Origin: Paenibacillus koleovorans NBRC 103111
GTDB lineage: Bacteria > Bacillota > Bacilli > Paenibacillales > NBRC-103111
Reading direction: 5' to 3'
Length of the DNA: 59,973 nt
Assembly: GCF_004000845.1 (NCBI RefSeq)
Contig: NZ_BIMA01000038.1
Span: 1 to 59,973, forward strand
Notes under the pieces: generated by a model
Databases searched by the model: none
What the model was told of the DNA's origin: nothing
What the model saw: only the letters and a program-made list of their open reading frames with translations
Program-made: the position numbers and the translations under genes
In this document: positions 52,341 to 59,973 of the stretch, piece by piece
How the letters are laid out: every line of letters begins with the position of its first letter
Numbering within the stretch: the first letter of the stretch is position 1

Positions 52341-53400
52341 TGAACAATTGCTCTTGGATCCGTTTCATCCCTTCCTTAATTGCCCGAGCCCGGACTTCTC
52401 CGATCCCGTCGACCTCGTCCAATTCCTCGATCGTCGCCATCAGCATATGCGGCAGATGGGCGAACCGCTCGACCAGATTGTGAATGATCGTCGCCGGCAG
52501 TCGCGGCAGCTTGCTCAGCATGCGATAGCCGCGCGGGGAGACCGGCTCCTCGAGCATGGAATTGGAGTACGGATAGCCAAGCAGCTTGATCAAGTGCTGA
52601 TGGTCGAGCAGCTCGTCGGCGTTCATCTTGCGCAGCCCGGCCAAGGCGTCCTTCACCTTCTCATCGTTCGGCTCCTTGCAATAGTCCTTCACCAACAGCA
52701 GCGCTTCATACTCCGTATTCGCCACCAGCTCCTCCAGCTGCATGCGAATGAGCCGACCCTCTACGCCCAGCTCTGTAATGTACCGCCGGATCTCCAGCTT
52801 GACGCGCAGTACCATCTCCATTCGCTGGATCGCCCCCGCCACCTCTTGCAGCGTGACGAGCTCTTCGAATTCGGAAGCGCCCAGATTCGTGAGGGACTGG
52901 TCCATAACCGACTTGTACTTCTCCAACGTCTGCATCGCTTGGTTCGCCTTCGCGAGAATGACGCCGATGTCTTTCAGCGCATAACGCAGATTGCCCTGGT
53001 AGACGGTGATGACGTTCCGCCGCTGCGAGATGGATACGACCAGCTTGCCGGTCTGCTTGGCCACTCGCTCCGCGGTACGGTGCCGGATGCCCGTCTCGAT
53101 CGAGCTGATGGACGAATCCGGGATGAGCTGCGTGTTCGCATAGAGGATGCGCTTCATGTCCTCGCTCAGAATAATGGCGCCGTCCATCTTGGCTAGCTCG
53201 TACAGATAGTTCGGCGAGAAATCGCAATTGATCGAGAACCCGCCGTCGACGAGCTCCATTACTTCCGGGCTGTACCCTACGACGAGCAGTGCGCCCGTCT
53301 TCGCCCGCAGCACATTCTCGAGCCCTTCGCGGAATTGTGTTCCGGGGGCGACGAGCGTCAAGATTTGATTCATTTTATCTTTTGAAGCTTCTTCTTTCAC
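52324..53400 (-). CDS. disA: Diadenylate cyclase DisA (DNA integrity scanning protein)
   Basis: A 358-residue octameric enzyme making c-di-AMP and sensing branched DNA. The DAC domain shows the catalytic DGA ([12 protein letters not shown]) and RHR ([15 protein letters not shown]) motifs; a helical spine follows, and the C terminus carries a helix-hairpin-helix DNA-binding motif ([18 protein letters not shown]). The start codon is GTG (53400), 6 bases after GAGGG. It is 26 bases after radA, whose product restrains DisA in B. subtilis. Confidence 0.97.
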   Translation of the reverse strand: MKEEASKDKMNQILTLVAPGTQFREGLENVLRAKTGALLVVGYSPEVMELVDGGFSINCDFSPNYLYELAKMDGAIILSEDMKRILYANTQLIPDSSISSIETGIRHRTAERVAKQTGKLVVSISQRRNVITVYQGNLRYALKDIGVILAKANQAMQTLEKYKSVMDQSLTNLGASEFEELVTLQEVAGAIQRMEMVLRVKLEIRRYITELGVEGRLIRMQLEELVANTEYEALLLVKDYCKEPNDEKVKDALAGLRKMNADELLDHQHLIKLLGYPYSNSMLEEPVSPRGYRMLSKLPRLPATIIHNLVERFAHLPHMLMATIEELDEVDGIGEVRARAIKEGMKRIQEQLFIDRHI

Positions 53401-53426
53401 TGCTTACCCTCACTTCCGGAAGTTCA

Positions 53427-54794
53427 TTATTCGAGCGCCGCCTTGAGCGCCTGGGCCACCGTATCCACGCCGATAATCTCGATGCCGTCCGGCGGCGTCC
53501 AGCCTTTCATGCTCTTGGCCGGCACGATGGCGCGTCTGAAGCCGAGCTTGTGCGCTTCCCGCACGCGGGCGTCGATGCGGGAGACGCTCCGCACTTCGCC
53601 CGTCAAGCCTACTTCGCCGATGACAATATCGTAAGGATGCACCGGCCGGTCCTTGAAGCTGGAGGCGATCGCGACCGCAGCTGCAAGATCGACGGCCGGT
53701 TCATCCAGCTTGACGCCGCCCGCTACGTTCAAGTAGGCGTCCTGATTCTGGAGGAATAGGCCGATCCGCTTCTCCAATACGGCTATGATCAGCGTCAGCC
53801 GGTTATGGTCGATGCCCGTGGCCGACCGCCGCGGGCTGGGAAAATTGGTCGAGGCGATCAGCGCCTGCAATTCGACAAGCACCGGACGCGTGCCTTCCAT
53901 GCTCGCCGTTACCGTAGAGCCGGATACATTCATGGGCCTCTCGGAGATGAACAATTCCGAAGGATTCGTCACTTCGCGCAAGCCTAGCTCATTCATCTCG
54001 AAGATGCCAATCTCGTTCGTCGAGCCGAACCGGTTCTTCACCGCCCGCAGCAGCCGGTACGTGTGGTGCCGCTCGCCTTCGAAGTACAGCACGCAATCGA
54101 CCATATGCTCGAGCAGCCGCGGACCGGCGATCGCGCCTTCCTTCGTTACATGTCCGACGAGCACTGTCGCAATGCCTCTGCCTTTAGCTATTCTCATAAA
54201 ATGGCTCGTGCATTCTCTTACTTGAGCCACGCTACCCGGGGCGGAAGTGACGGCCGGGTGATACACCGTCTGGATGGAATCGATGATAAGCAAATCCGGC
54301 TCTACTTGTTGGATCGCTTCCTCTATCAAGTCCAAATTCGTCTCGCACAGCACGAGCAGGAATTCCGAGAGCGCGTTCAAGCGATCCGCCCGCAGCTTGA
54401 TCTGACGCGCTGATTCTTCTCCCGATATATACAGCACCTTCAACTGCTTGGTCGTAAGACCGAACGAGGTTTGCAGCAGAAGCGTCGATTTGCCGATGCC
54501 CGGGTCGCCGCCGACGAGGATGAGCGAGCCCGGCACGATGCCACCCCCAAGCACGCGATTCAATTCTGCCATAGGGGTGAGGATGCGATTTTCATGACTG
54601 CTTTCTATATGTATGATCGAAGTGGCGATTTCTTTCGCATGAGTTCCCGTGCTAGTCAATCCTCTTGGCCTTGCCGGAGCCTCCAGCTCCTCCACGAAGC
54701 TGTTCCAGGCTTGGCAGCCCGGGCATTTGCCCAGCCACTTGGGGGATTCGTAGCCGCATTCCTGACAGCAAAACTTGGTCTTCGTCTTAGCCAT
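53427..54794 (-). CDS. radA: DNA repair protein RadA (Sms)
   Basis: A 455-residue RecA-like helicase aiding branch migration. Order: N-terminal C4 zinc finger ([19 protein letters not shown]), Walker [15 protein letters not shown], the RadA-specific [11 protein letters not shown], and a C-terminal Lon-protease-like domain ([17 protein letters not shown]). All motifs are intact. It starts a radA-disA unit 178 bases after clpC, behind a terminator; in B. subtilis radA belongs to the CtsR operon. Confidence 0.97.
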   Translation of the reverse strand: MAKTKTKFCCQECGYESPKWLGKCPGCQAWNSFVEELEAPARPRGLTSTGTHAKEIATSIIHIESSHENRILTPMAELNRVLGGGIVPGSLILVGGDPGIGKSTLLLQTSFGLTTKQLKVLYISGEESARQIKLRADRLNALSEFLLVLCETNLDLIEEAIQQVEPDLLIIDSIQTVYHPAVTSAPGSVAQVRECTSHFMRIAKGRGIATVLVGHVTKEGAIAGPRLLEHMVDCVLYFEGERHHTYRLLRAVKNRFGSTNEIGIFEMNELGLREVTNPSELFISERPMNVSGSTVTASMEGTRPVLVELQALIASTNFPSPRRSATGIDHNRLTLIIAVLEKRIGLFLQNQDAYLNVAGGVKLDEPAVDLAAAVAIASSFKDRPVHPYDIVIGEVGLTGEVRSVSRIDARVREAHKLGFRRAIVPAKSMKGWTPPDGIEIIGVDTVAQALKAALE

Positions 54795-54917
54795 TCCTGC
54801 TCCTTCACATTCGCTTAGTAATCAAAGTTTACCATGCCCGCGCCATGGAAGAAAACCCCGCAGGGGAAATTTGGTTCCAGCATTTTACTGGATTCGGGAA
54901 GTGTTCTTACAATAAAA

Positions 54918-54957
54918 ATCCCGACAGCTCATGGGACATGAACCGCCGGGACGGGAT
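54918..54957 (-). terminator. Terminator between clpC and radA
   Basis: ATCCCG / CGGGAT outer stem with TCATG / CATGA inside, followed on the minus strand by TTTTTATTG. It lies just after clpC. Confidence 0.75.
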
Positions 54958-54972
54958 AAGGGGAACGTTCAA

Positions 54973-57420
54973 TTACGTGTTCGAGTTGGCCGGCACTTGA
55001 TTCTTCAGCACGACTAGCTCGCCGTTCTGCTCGTCGATCGTGAGCGAATCGCCCTTCGCGATGGTACCTTGCAGCAGCTCCTCGGACAAGCGGTCTTCGA
55101 TATGCTTCTGGATCGCCCGACGAAGCGGTCTAGCTCCATAGGTCGGATCGAATCCTTCCTTGGCCAAGAACTTCTTAGCGGAATCCGTCAGCGAGAAGTC
55201 AACCTCTTGCTCGCGCAGACGCTTGCTCAACTCGTCGGACATCAGCGTCACGATGCGGGCGATATGTCCTTCGTCCAGCGAGTGGAACACGATAATCTCG
55301 TCGATCCGGTTCAGGAACTCCGGACGGAAGCTCTTCTTCAGCTCGTTCATCACTTTGTCCTTCATCACGTTGTAATCTTTGCCCGCGTCTTGGACGGCCG
55401 TGAAGCCGAGCGTGGAATTTTTCTTGATCGTCTCGGCGCCTACGTTCGACGTCATGATGATCAGCGTGTTGCGGAAGTCGACGGTGCGGCCTTTGGAATC
55501 CGTCAGGCGCCCGTCCTCCAGCACCTGCAGCAGGATGTTGAACACTTCCGGATGCGCCTTCTCGATTTCGTCCAGAAGAACGACGGAGTACGGCTTGCGG
55601 CGTACTTTCTCGGTCAGCTGGCCGCCTTCCTCATAGCCGACATATCCCGGAGGCGCCCCGACGAGGCGGGACGTGGAGTGCTTCTCCATGTACTCCGACA
55701 TGTCGATCCGGATCACGGCGTTCTCGTCGCCGAACATCGACTCGGCCAGCGCGCGGGCCAACTCCGTCTTCCCGACCCCGGTCGGACCGAGGAAGACGAA
55801 GGAGCCCATCGGCCGCTTCGGATCCTTGAGCCCGGCTCTCGCCCGGCGGATGGCGCGGCTCACGGCCTTGACGGCTTCGTCTTGCCCGATGACGCGCTCG
55901 TGGAGGATCGACTCCATCTTCAGCAGGCGCTGCGTCTCTTCCTCGGCCATCTTCGTGACCGGCACACCCGTCCAGCTTGCCACCACTTGGGCAATGTCCT
56001 CCGGCGTGACTTCAGAGTCGGTGCGGCCCTGCTTCTCTTTCCATTCGTTCTTCGTGATCTCCAGCTCATCGCGCATTTTCTGCTCGGTGTCGCGAAGTGC
56101 GGCGGCCTTCTCGAACTCTTGGCTCTGGACGGCCGCGTCCTTCTCCTTGCGCACGTTCTCGAGCTGTGTCTCGAGCTGCTTGAGGTTCGGCGGAATCGTA
56201 TAAGAGCGCAATCTGACCTTGGAGCTCGCCTCGTCGATCAAGTCGATCGCTTTGTCCGGCAGGAACCGGTCCGTGATGTAGCGGTCGGACAGCTTCACCG
56301 CTTGCACAATCGCCTCGTCAGTGATCTTAACGCGGTGATGCGCTTCATACCGATCGCGCAGGCCGTGCAGGATCTGGATCGCTTCCTCCGGCGACGGCTG
56401 GTCGACTGTAATCGGCTGGAAGCGGCGTTCGAGCGCAGCGTCCTTCTCAATATACTTGCGGTACTCATCCAGCGTAGTGGCGCCGATGCATTGCAGCTCG
56501 CCGCGAGCCAGCGCCGGCTTCAGGATGTTCGAAGCGTCGATCGCGCCTTCCGCTCCGCCCGCCCCGATCAGCGTATGCAGCTCGTCGATGAAGAGCACGA
56601 TGTTGCCCGCCGCGCGGATCTCATCCATGATCTTCTTCAAGCGGTCTTCGAATTCGCCGCGGTACTTGGTGCCCGCCACGACGGAGCCCATGTCGAGCGT
56701 CATGACGCGCTTATCGCGCAGCGTTTCCGGAATCTCGTTATTGATGATCCGCTGTGCAAGCCCTTCGGCGATGGCCGTTTTACCGACCCCCGGCTCCCCG
56801 ATAAGCACCGGATTGTTCTTTGTCCGGCGGCTCAGCACTTGGATAACGCGCTCGATTTCTTTGGCGCGGCCGATGACCGGATCGAGGTTGCCTTCCTTGG
56901 CGTAAGCGGTCAGATCGCGCGCCAGCCCATCCAGGGTCGGCGTGTTCACATTGGCCGGCGTGCCCTGGTTGGACGACACGGCTTCGCTGCTGCCGAGCAA
57001 TTGAAGCACTTGCTGGCGCGCCTTGTTCAAGCTGACGTTCAAGTTATTCAGGACGCGAGCGGCCACGCCTTCGCCTTCGCGAATGAGGCCGAGCAGAATA
57101 TGCTCCGTTCCCACATAGGTGTGTCCCAGCTTGCGCGCTTCGTCCATGGACAGCTCGATTACTTTTTTGGCCCGCGGGGTGTAGGCGATGTTGCTTGGCT
57201 GCTCTTGTCCGCGTCCGATGAGCGATTCGACTTCGTCTTGAATTTTCTCCAGGCTTAAGCCAAGGGCGATAAGTGCTTTGGCGGCTATACCGTCGCTCTC
57301 GCGAATGAGGCCGAGTAAAATATGTTCGGTGCCGATATTGTTGTGACCCAGCCGGACGGCTTCCTCTTGAGCCAGCGCCAATACTTTCTGTGCTCGTTCT
57401 GTAAATCTGCCAAACATCAT
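54973..57420 (-). CDS. clpC: ATP-dependent Clp protease ATP-binding subunit ClpC
   Basis: An 815-residue Hsp100 unfoldase partnering with ClpP. Order: double Clp-N repeat (1-145), AAA-1 with [13 protein letters not shown], the coiled-coil M domain with a UVR motif ([15 protein letters not shown]), AAA-2 with [14 protein letters not shown], and a C-terminal D2-small domain. The M domain marks ClpC rather than ClpB. ATG 57420 ([11 protein letters not shown]) follows GGAGG by 8 bases. It is last in ctsR-mcsA-mcsB-clpC; McsB-marked phosphoarginine proteins are its substrates in B. subtilis. Confidence 0.98.
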   Translation of the reverse strand: MMFGRFTERAQKVLALAQEEAVRLGHNNIGTEHILLGLIRESDGIAAKALIALGLSLEKIQDEVESLIGRGQEQPSNIAYTPRAKKVIELSMDEARKLGHTYVGTEHILLGLIREGEGVAARVLNNLNVSLNKARQQVLQLLGSSEAVSSNQGTPANVNTPTLDGLARDLTAYAKEGNLDPVIGRAKEIERVIQVLSRRTKNNPVLIGEPGVGKTAIAEGLAQRIINNEIPETLRDKRVMTLDMGSVVAGTKYRGEFEDRLKKIMDEIRAAGNIVLFIDELHTLIGAGGAEGAIDASNILKPALARGELQCIGATTLDEYRKYIEKDAALERRFQPITVDQPSPEEAIQILHGLRDRYEAHHRVKITDEAIVQAVKLSDRYITDRFLPDKAIDLIDEASSKVRLRSYTIPPNLKQLETQLENVRKEKDAAVQSQEFEKAAALRDTEQKMRDELEITKNEWKEKQGRTDSEVTPEDIAQVVASWTGVPVTKMAEEETQRLLKMESILHERVIGQDEAVKAVSRAIRRARAGLKDPKRPMGSFVFLGPTGVGKTELARALAESMFGDENAVIRIDMSEYMEKHSTSRLVGAPPGYVGYEEGGQLTEKVRRKPYSVVLLDEIEKAHPEVFNILLQVLEDGRLTDSKGRTVDFRNTLIIMTSNVGAETIKKNSTLGFTAVQDAGKDYNVMKDKVMNELKKSFRPEFLNRIDEIIVFHSLDEGHIARIVTLMSDELSKRLREQEVDFSLTDSAKKFLAKEGFDPTYGARPLRRAIQKHIEDRLSEELLQGTIAKGDSLTIDEQNGELVVLKNQVPANSNT

Positions 57421-57464
57421 AACAAACACCTCCATTTATAATGTAACACCGGATTTAAGATAGT

Positions 57465-58523
57465 TTAGGGAGATAGCTTCTCTCGAATGAGCTCCGCTCT
57501 GCGAATGTCGCGGTCTTCCGCCGACAGCTTCGTGCCCGATAGGTGCTGCAGGAAGCCGGGCTGCGTCATAACCGTCAACTCATTCATAACGTGAGGCGTC
57601 AAATTTTTGATAATCCCCAAGTCGATCCCCAGCCGTACATCGGAGAGCCGCTGTGCCGCTTCCTTGGAATCCATGATCGAGGCGTAGGACAGGATGCCAT
57701 AAGAACGGTTGACCCGATCTACCAGGCGCAATCGCGATTCGCCGCTCAGCTTCTCCCTTGCGGCCCGTTCATGCTCGATAATCTGTCGCACCACACTGTA
57801 CAAGTTATCGATGATCTCTTGCTCGGATTGCCCCAACGTGATCTGGTTGGAGATCTGGAACATGTTGCCGGTCGCTTCGCTGCCTTCGCCATACAAGCCC
57901 CGAACCGCCAAACCAACTTGATTGATGGCTTGCAGAATTCGGTTCATTTGCTGGGTCAGCACAAGGGCGGGCAGATGCATCATCACGGAAGCGCGAATCC
58001 CCGTCCCCACATTCGTAGGGCAACTCGTCAGGTACCCCCGGTTTTCGTCAAACGCGTAATCCAGCTGCGATTCGAACACATCGTCGATCTGGTTGGCCAA
58101 GTCCCAAGCCTCGCGAATTTGGAACCCCGGGCATAGACATTGTATGCGCAAGTGATCCTCTTCGCCCACCATGATGCTGACCGACTCGTTCTGGCTGAGA
58201 ATAACCGCACCGACTCTCGCTTCATTGGCCAGGTTCGGGCTGATGAGATGCTTCTCCACCAGCACGCGCTTCTCTAGCTCCGTCAATTGCTCCAGCGGGA
58301 TGAACTGAAACCGGCTGATCGTGTTCAGTTCTTCGTTGTCCATTACTTTCTGCACTTGCTCCAGCACTTCGCTCGATTGCGAATTCGTGGCCAGCATCGG
58401 GAACGGATACTCTCTCAAGTTGCGAGCGATTCGGATTCGGCTGCTGATGACCACATCCTGCTCCGGCCCGTTGCCATGCATCCATTCGCTAAGCGCTTGT
58501 TCCATATACTTTCGGGAAGACAT
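57465..58523 (-). CDS. mcsB: Protein arginine kinase McsB
   Basis: A 352-residue phosphagen-kinase-fold enzyme that phosphorylates arginines, targeting proteins to ClpCP and inactivating CtsR on heat stress. Landmarks are SSRIRIARNLREYPFPML, VGEEDHLRIQCL, and the nucleotide-binding arginines in GIRASVMMHLPALV. ATG 58523 follows AAGGAGG. It is 17 bases after mcsA, its activator. Confidence 0.97.
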   Translation of the reverse strand: MSSRKYMEQALSEWMHGNGPEQDVVISSRIRIARNLREYPFPMLATNSQSSEVLEQVQKVMDNEELNTISRFQFIPLEQLTELEKRVLVEKHLISPNLANEARVGAVILSQNESVSIMVGEEDHLRIQCLCPGFQIREAWDLANQIDDVFESQLDYAFDENRGYLTSCPTNVGTGIRASVMMHLPALVLTQQMNRILQAINQVGLAVRGLYGEGSEATGNMFQISNQITLGQSEQEIIDNLYSVVRQIIEHERAAREKLSGESRLRLVDRVNRSYGILSYASIMDSKEAAQRLSDVRLGIDLGIIKNLTPHVMNELTVMTQPGFLQHLSGTKLSAEDRDIRRAELIREKLSP

Positions 58524-58540
58524 CAACGATCACCTCCTTT

Positions 58541-59071
58541 TCAACCGCTGGTTTGATTTAAATTATTTTCAAGCTCGCGAATCTGGTCGCGGAGCGTGGC
58601 GGCATGCTCGAATTCCTGGCGTAGGATTCTTCCTTGGAGCTCCTGCTTCAGCTTCTCGATCTCGCGCCGCTGTTGGATGATGCCTCCGGAACGCTTCGGC
58701 ACCTTGCCTACATGGACGACGTTGCCGTGCACCCGTTTGAAAAGCGGATCGAGCTTATGCGAGAAATGTTTATAGCACGAGCTGCACCCGAAGCGTCCCA
58801 GCTTGCTGAACTGGCTGTATGTCAATCCGCAAGTGTCGCATCGAGCGGCGGTCGCCGGTTTGGAGCTGCCAAAAGCCGTTTGGCTGGAAGGGTCGAAGTC
58901 GAGCAGGCCGGACAGCAAATTGTGGATGGAAAAGCCGTTCGGCGTCCCGGGGATCATCTCTCCCTTTTCTCGGGCGCATGTTTCGCAAATATGAAATTCC
59001 GTTTTCTCGCCGTTCACGATTTTCGTAAAATGCAAGGTGGCCGGCTTCTTGTTGCACTCCTGACACTGCAT
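58541..59071 (-). CDS. mcsA: McsA, activator of McsB
   Basis: A 176-residue zinc-finger protein. Four CxxC pairs are visible (CQECN, CETC, CDTCG, CSSCY) and a C-terminal UVR domain (EFEHAATLRDQIRELENNLN), the usual McsA layout. It stimulates McsB kinase activity. ATG 59071 follows AAGGAG by 8 bases. Confidence 0.96.
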   Translation of the reverse strand: MQCQECNKKPATLHFTKIVNGEKTEFHICETCAREKGEMIPGTPNGFSIHNLLSGLLDFDPSSQTAFGSSKPATAARCDTCGLTYSQFSKLGRFGCSSCYKHFSHKLDPLFKRVHGNVVHVGKVPKRSGGIIQQRREIEKLKQELQGRILRQEFEHAATLRDQIRELENNLNQTSG

Positions 59072-59120
59072 CGTTCTCACTCCTTGTACACTTCTACTGC
59101 TGTTGCTAAAATGCTACTTA

Positions 59121-59582
59121 TTATTTGCTTAGTAGCGCGGTTAACATCGCCTTGAGCAGTCGCGCTCTTATCTCGTCCCGCATCGGCAGCTTGAACGCCA
59201 GTACGTCGCGAGAGATCGCCGCTTTCAGCAGGCTCGCTTCCCGACATGTGACCAAGCCTCCGTCCTCGAGCTGATAAATCAGCCCTTCGGCGCCGGACTG
59301 GTCGATATGCATCCCGATCGTGCGGAGAATGTGGATGTGGATGCCTTCCTTATGCGGAAGATTCACCTTCTGGATTCGGATGTAACCCCCGCCTCCGCGT
59401 TTGCTCTCCACCAAATACCCTTTCTCCACCGTAAACCGGGTGCTTATAACGTAATTAATCTGTGAGGGCACGCATTGAAACCGGTCGGCCAGCTCGCTCC
59501 GCTGAATCTCGATCACATGATCGGGACTTTGCTGGAGGATTTGCTTCAAATGCTGCTCGATGATGTCCGAGATATTCCGCAT
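59121..59582 (-). CDS. ctsR: Transcriptional repressor CtsR
   Basis: A 153-residue class III heat-shock repressor. The winged-helix DNA-binding region has FQCVPSQINYVISTRFTVEK and the thermosensing glycine wing KRGGGGYIRI. It represses its own operon at the box at 59611-59627 and is inactivated by heat and McsB. I start at 59582 (MRNISDIIEQ), matching the family; GGAGGG is 13 bases away, rather far, and the ATG at 59606 precedes it, so a short N-terminal extension is possible. Confidence 0.96.
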   Translation of the reverse strand: MRNISDIIEQHLKQILQQSPDHVIEIQRSELADRFQCVPSQINYVISTRFTVEKGYLVESKRGGGGYIRIQKVNLPHKEGIHIHILRTIGMHIDQSGAEGLIYQLEDGGLVTCREASLLKAAISRDVLAFKLPMRDEIRARLLKAMLTALLSK

Positions 59583-59610
59583 CGAATGGACCTGCCCTCC
59601 TTTCATTGAC

Positions 59611-59627
59611 TTTGACTATCTTTGACT
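59611..59627 (-). promoter_or_regulatory. CtsR operator (heptad direct repeat)
   Basis: AGTCAAA-GAT-AGTCAAA on the minus strand matches the CtsR consensus (RGTCAAA-N3-RGTCAAA) at every position. A further GTCAA follows. It begins about 9 bases downstream of the -10, over the expected start site. Confidence 0.92.
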
Positions 59628-59635
59628 ATATAACC

Positions 59636-59663
59636 ATTATAATTTATTTTTTCGAATTTGCAA
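59636..59663 (-). promoter_or_regulatory. Sigma-A promoter of the ctsR operon
   Basis: TTGCAA, 16 bases, TATAAT on the minus strand. Expected transcription start near 59629, inside the CtsR operator. Confidence 0.78.
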
Positions 59664-59933
59664 GGGGGAGGGCTCGTCTCATTTCCATAAACGGCTATTA
59701 CTTATTGTAGCAATTTCTCCAGTGCTTTATACGCTGGTTGGAGGGCAATCGGACGGCAGCGGCAGCGGAACTTGGGGCGGAACGGGCAGGTGACTAGGGC
59801 CGGGTGGTGAGCGGGAGTGACGGGGCGAGGAAAGCGTTATGCCATCGTCATATTGGGCTGCGATACCTCCGTTTCTCGCAAATAACGCTGTGCCATCACC
59901 TTCATTTTTCTGCGAGTTCGTTAGAAATACCAA
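59664..59933. other. Intergenic stretch without a convincing gene
   Basis: No reading frame here has a ribosome binding site or family resemblance. It holds two imperfect copies of a GCGTTATGCCATC / ACGCTGTGCCATC type segment (59834-59852 and 59885-59907), separated by a stretch containing CCTCCGTTTCTCGC. It could be part of an interspersed intergenic repeat. Confidence 0.4.
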
Positions 59934-59959
59934 AAACCCGTACATTGCTGTACGGGTTT
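59934..59959 (-). terminator. Terminator of a gene beyond the window edge
   Basis: AAACCCGTAC / GTACGGGTTT, a 10-bp perfect stem with a 6-base loop; the minus strand continues with a T run. It would end a minus-strand transcript entering from the right, upstream of the ctsR promoter. Confidence 0.8.
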
Positions 59960-59973
59960 CTCGTCTGCATACT

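Noticed and set aside
55069-57258. 729-codon open frame opposite clpC
   Set aside because: No ribosome binding site or recognisable domain. It follows from clpC codon usage avoiding the codons that would place stops on the other strand.
59727-59945. 72-codon minus-strand frame at the right edge
   Set aside because: Its start lies inside the terminator hairpin at 59934-59959, and the proline/serine-rich translation looks non-coding.

Overview
The window is a block of housekeeping genes from a spore-forming Bacillota, most likely a member of the Paenibacillaceae. Evidence: sporulation and germination genes (spoIIM-like, pdaB, kbaA, gerD, cwlD, sigH) sit beside the ribosomal superoperon; Shine-Dalgarno sites are strong AGGAGG types; proteins such as RpoB, RpoC, EF-Tu and SigH closely resemble the Bacillus forms; pssA and a small unknown gene lie between disA and yacL. 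I do not assign a genus. Nearly everything is on the minus strand, so the transcriptional order runs from high to low coordinates.

Layout in direction of transcription. (1) 59.6-54.9 kb: the CtsR heat-shock operon ctsR-mcsA-mcsB-clpC behind a sigma-A promoter whose start site is covered by a CtsR operator, followed by a terminator. (2) 54.8-49.5 kb: radA, disA (c-di-AMP), pssA with its own promoter, a plus-strand unknown gene with its own promoter and terminator, yacL. (3) 49.5-42.4 kb: ispD-ispF-gltX, a cysteine T-box leader, cysE-cysS-mrnC-rlmB-rae1, sigH. (4) 41.5-29.5 kb: secE-nusG, rplK-rplA, an L10 leader with attenuator, rplJ-rplL, an RsmC-like methyltransferase, rpoB-rpoC, an L7Ae-like protein. 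(5) 29.4-24.5 kb: rpsL-rpsG-fusA-tuf, a terminator, then a consensus promoter that starts the S10 region. (6) 24.8-9.6 kb: one near-continuous run rpsJ to rplQ (S10, spc and alpha segments, including secY, adk, map, a KOW protein, infA, rpmJ, rpoA). (7) 9.5-7.7 kb: truA, an L13-type leader, rplM-rpsI. (8) 7.5-5.6 kb: cysH-sat (sulfate assimilation). (9) 5.5-0.1 kb: cwlD, mrp/salA, divergent gerD and kbaA, pdaB, a SpoIIM-like gene and a small unknown gene.

The genes serve translation, transcription, secretion, proteostasis, c-di-AMP signalling, cysteine supply and the switch to sporulation. Compared with the Bacillus subtilis order the visible departures are: no rpmG between sigH and secE, no ECF-transporter genes between rplQ and truA, and a cysH-sat pair next to cwlD. 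I found no insertion sequence, prophage, CRISPR array, rRNA or tRNA gene and no defence island. I did not find a clearly undescribed system. The observations most worth checking are regulatory RNAs and operators in the intergenic gaps, one unknown gene, and the altered gene content.
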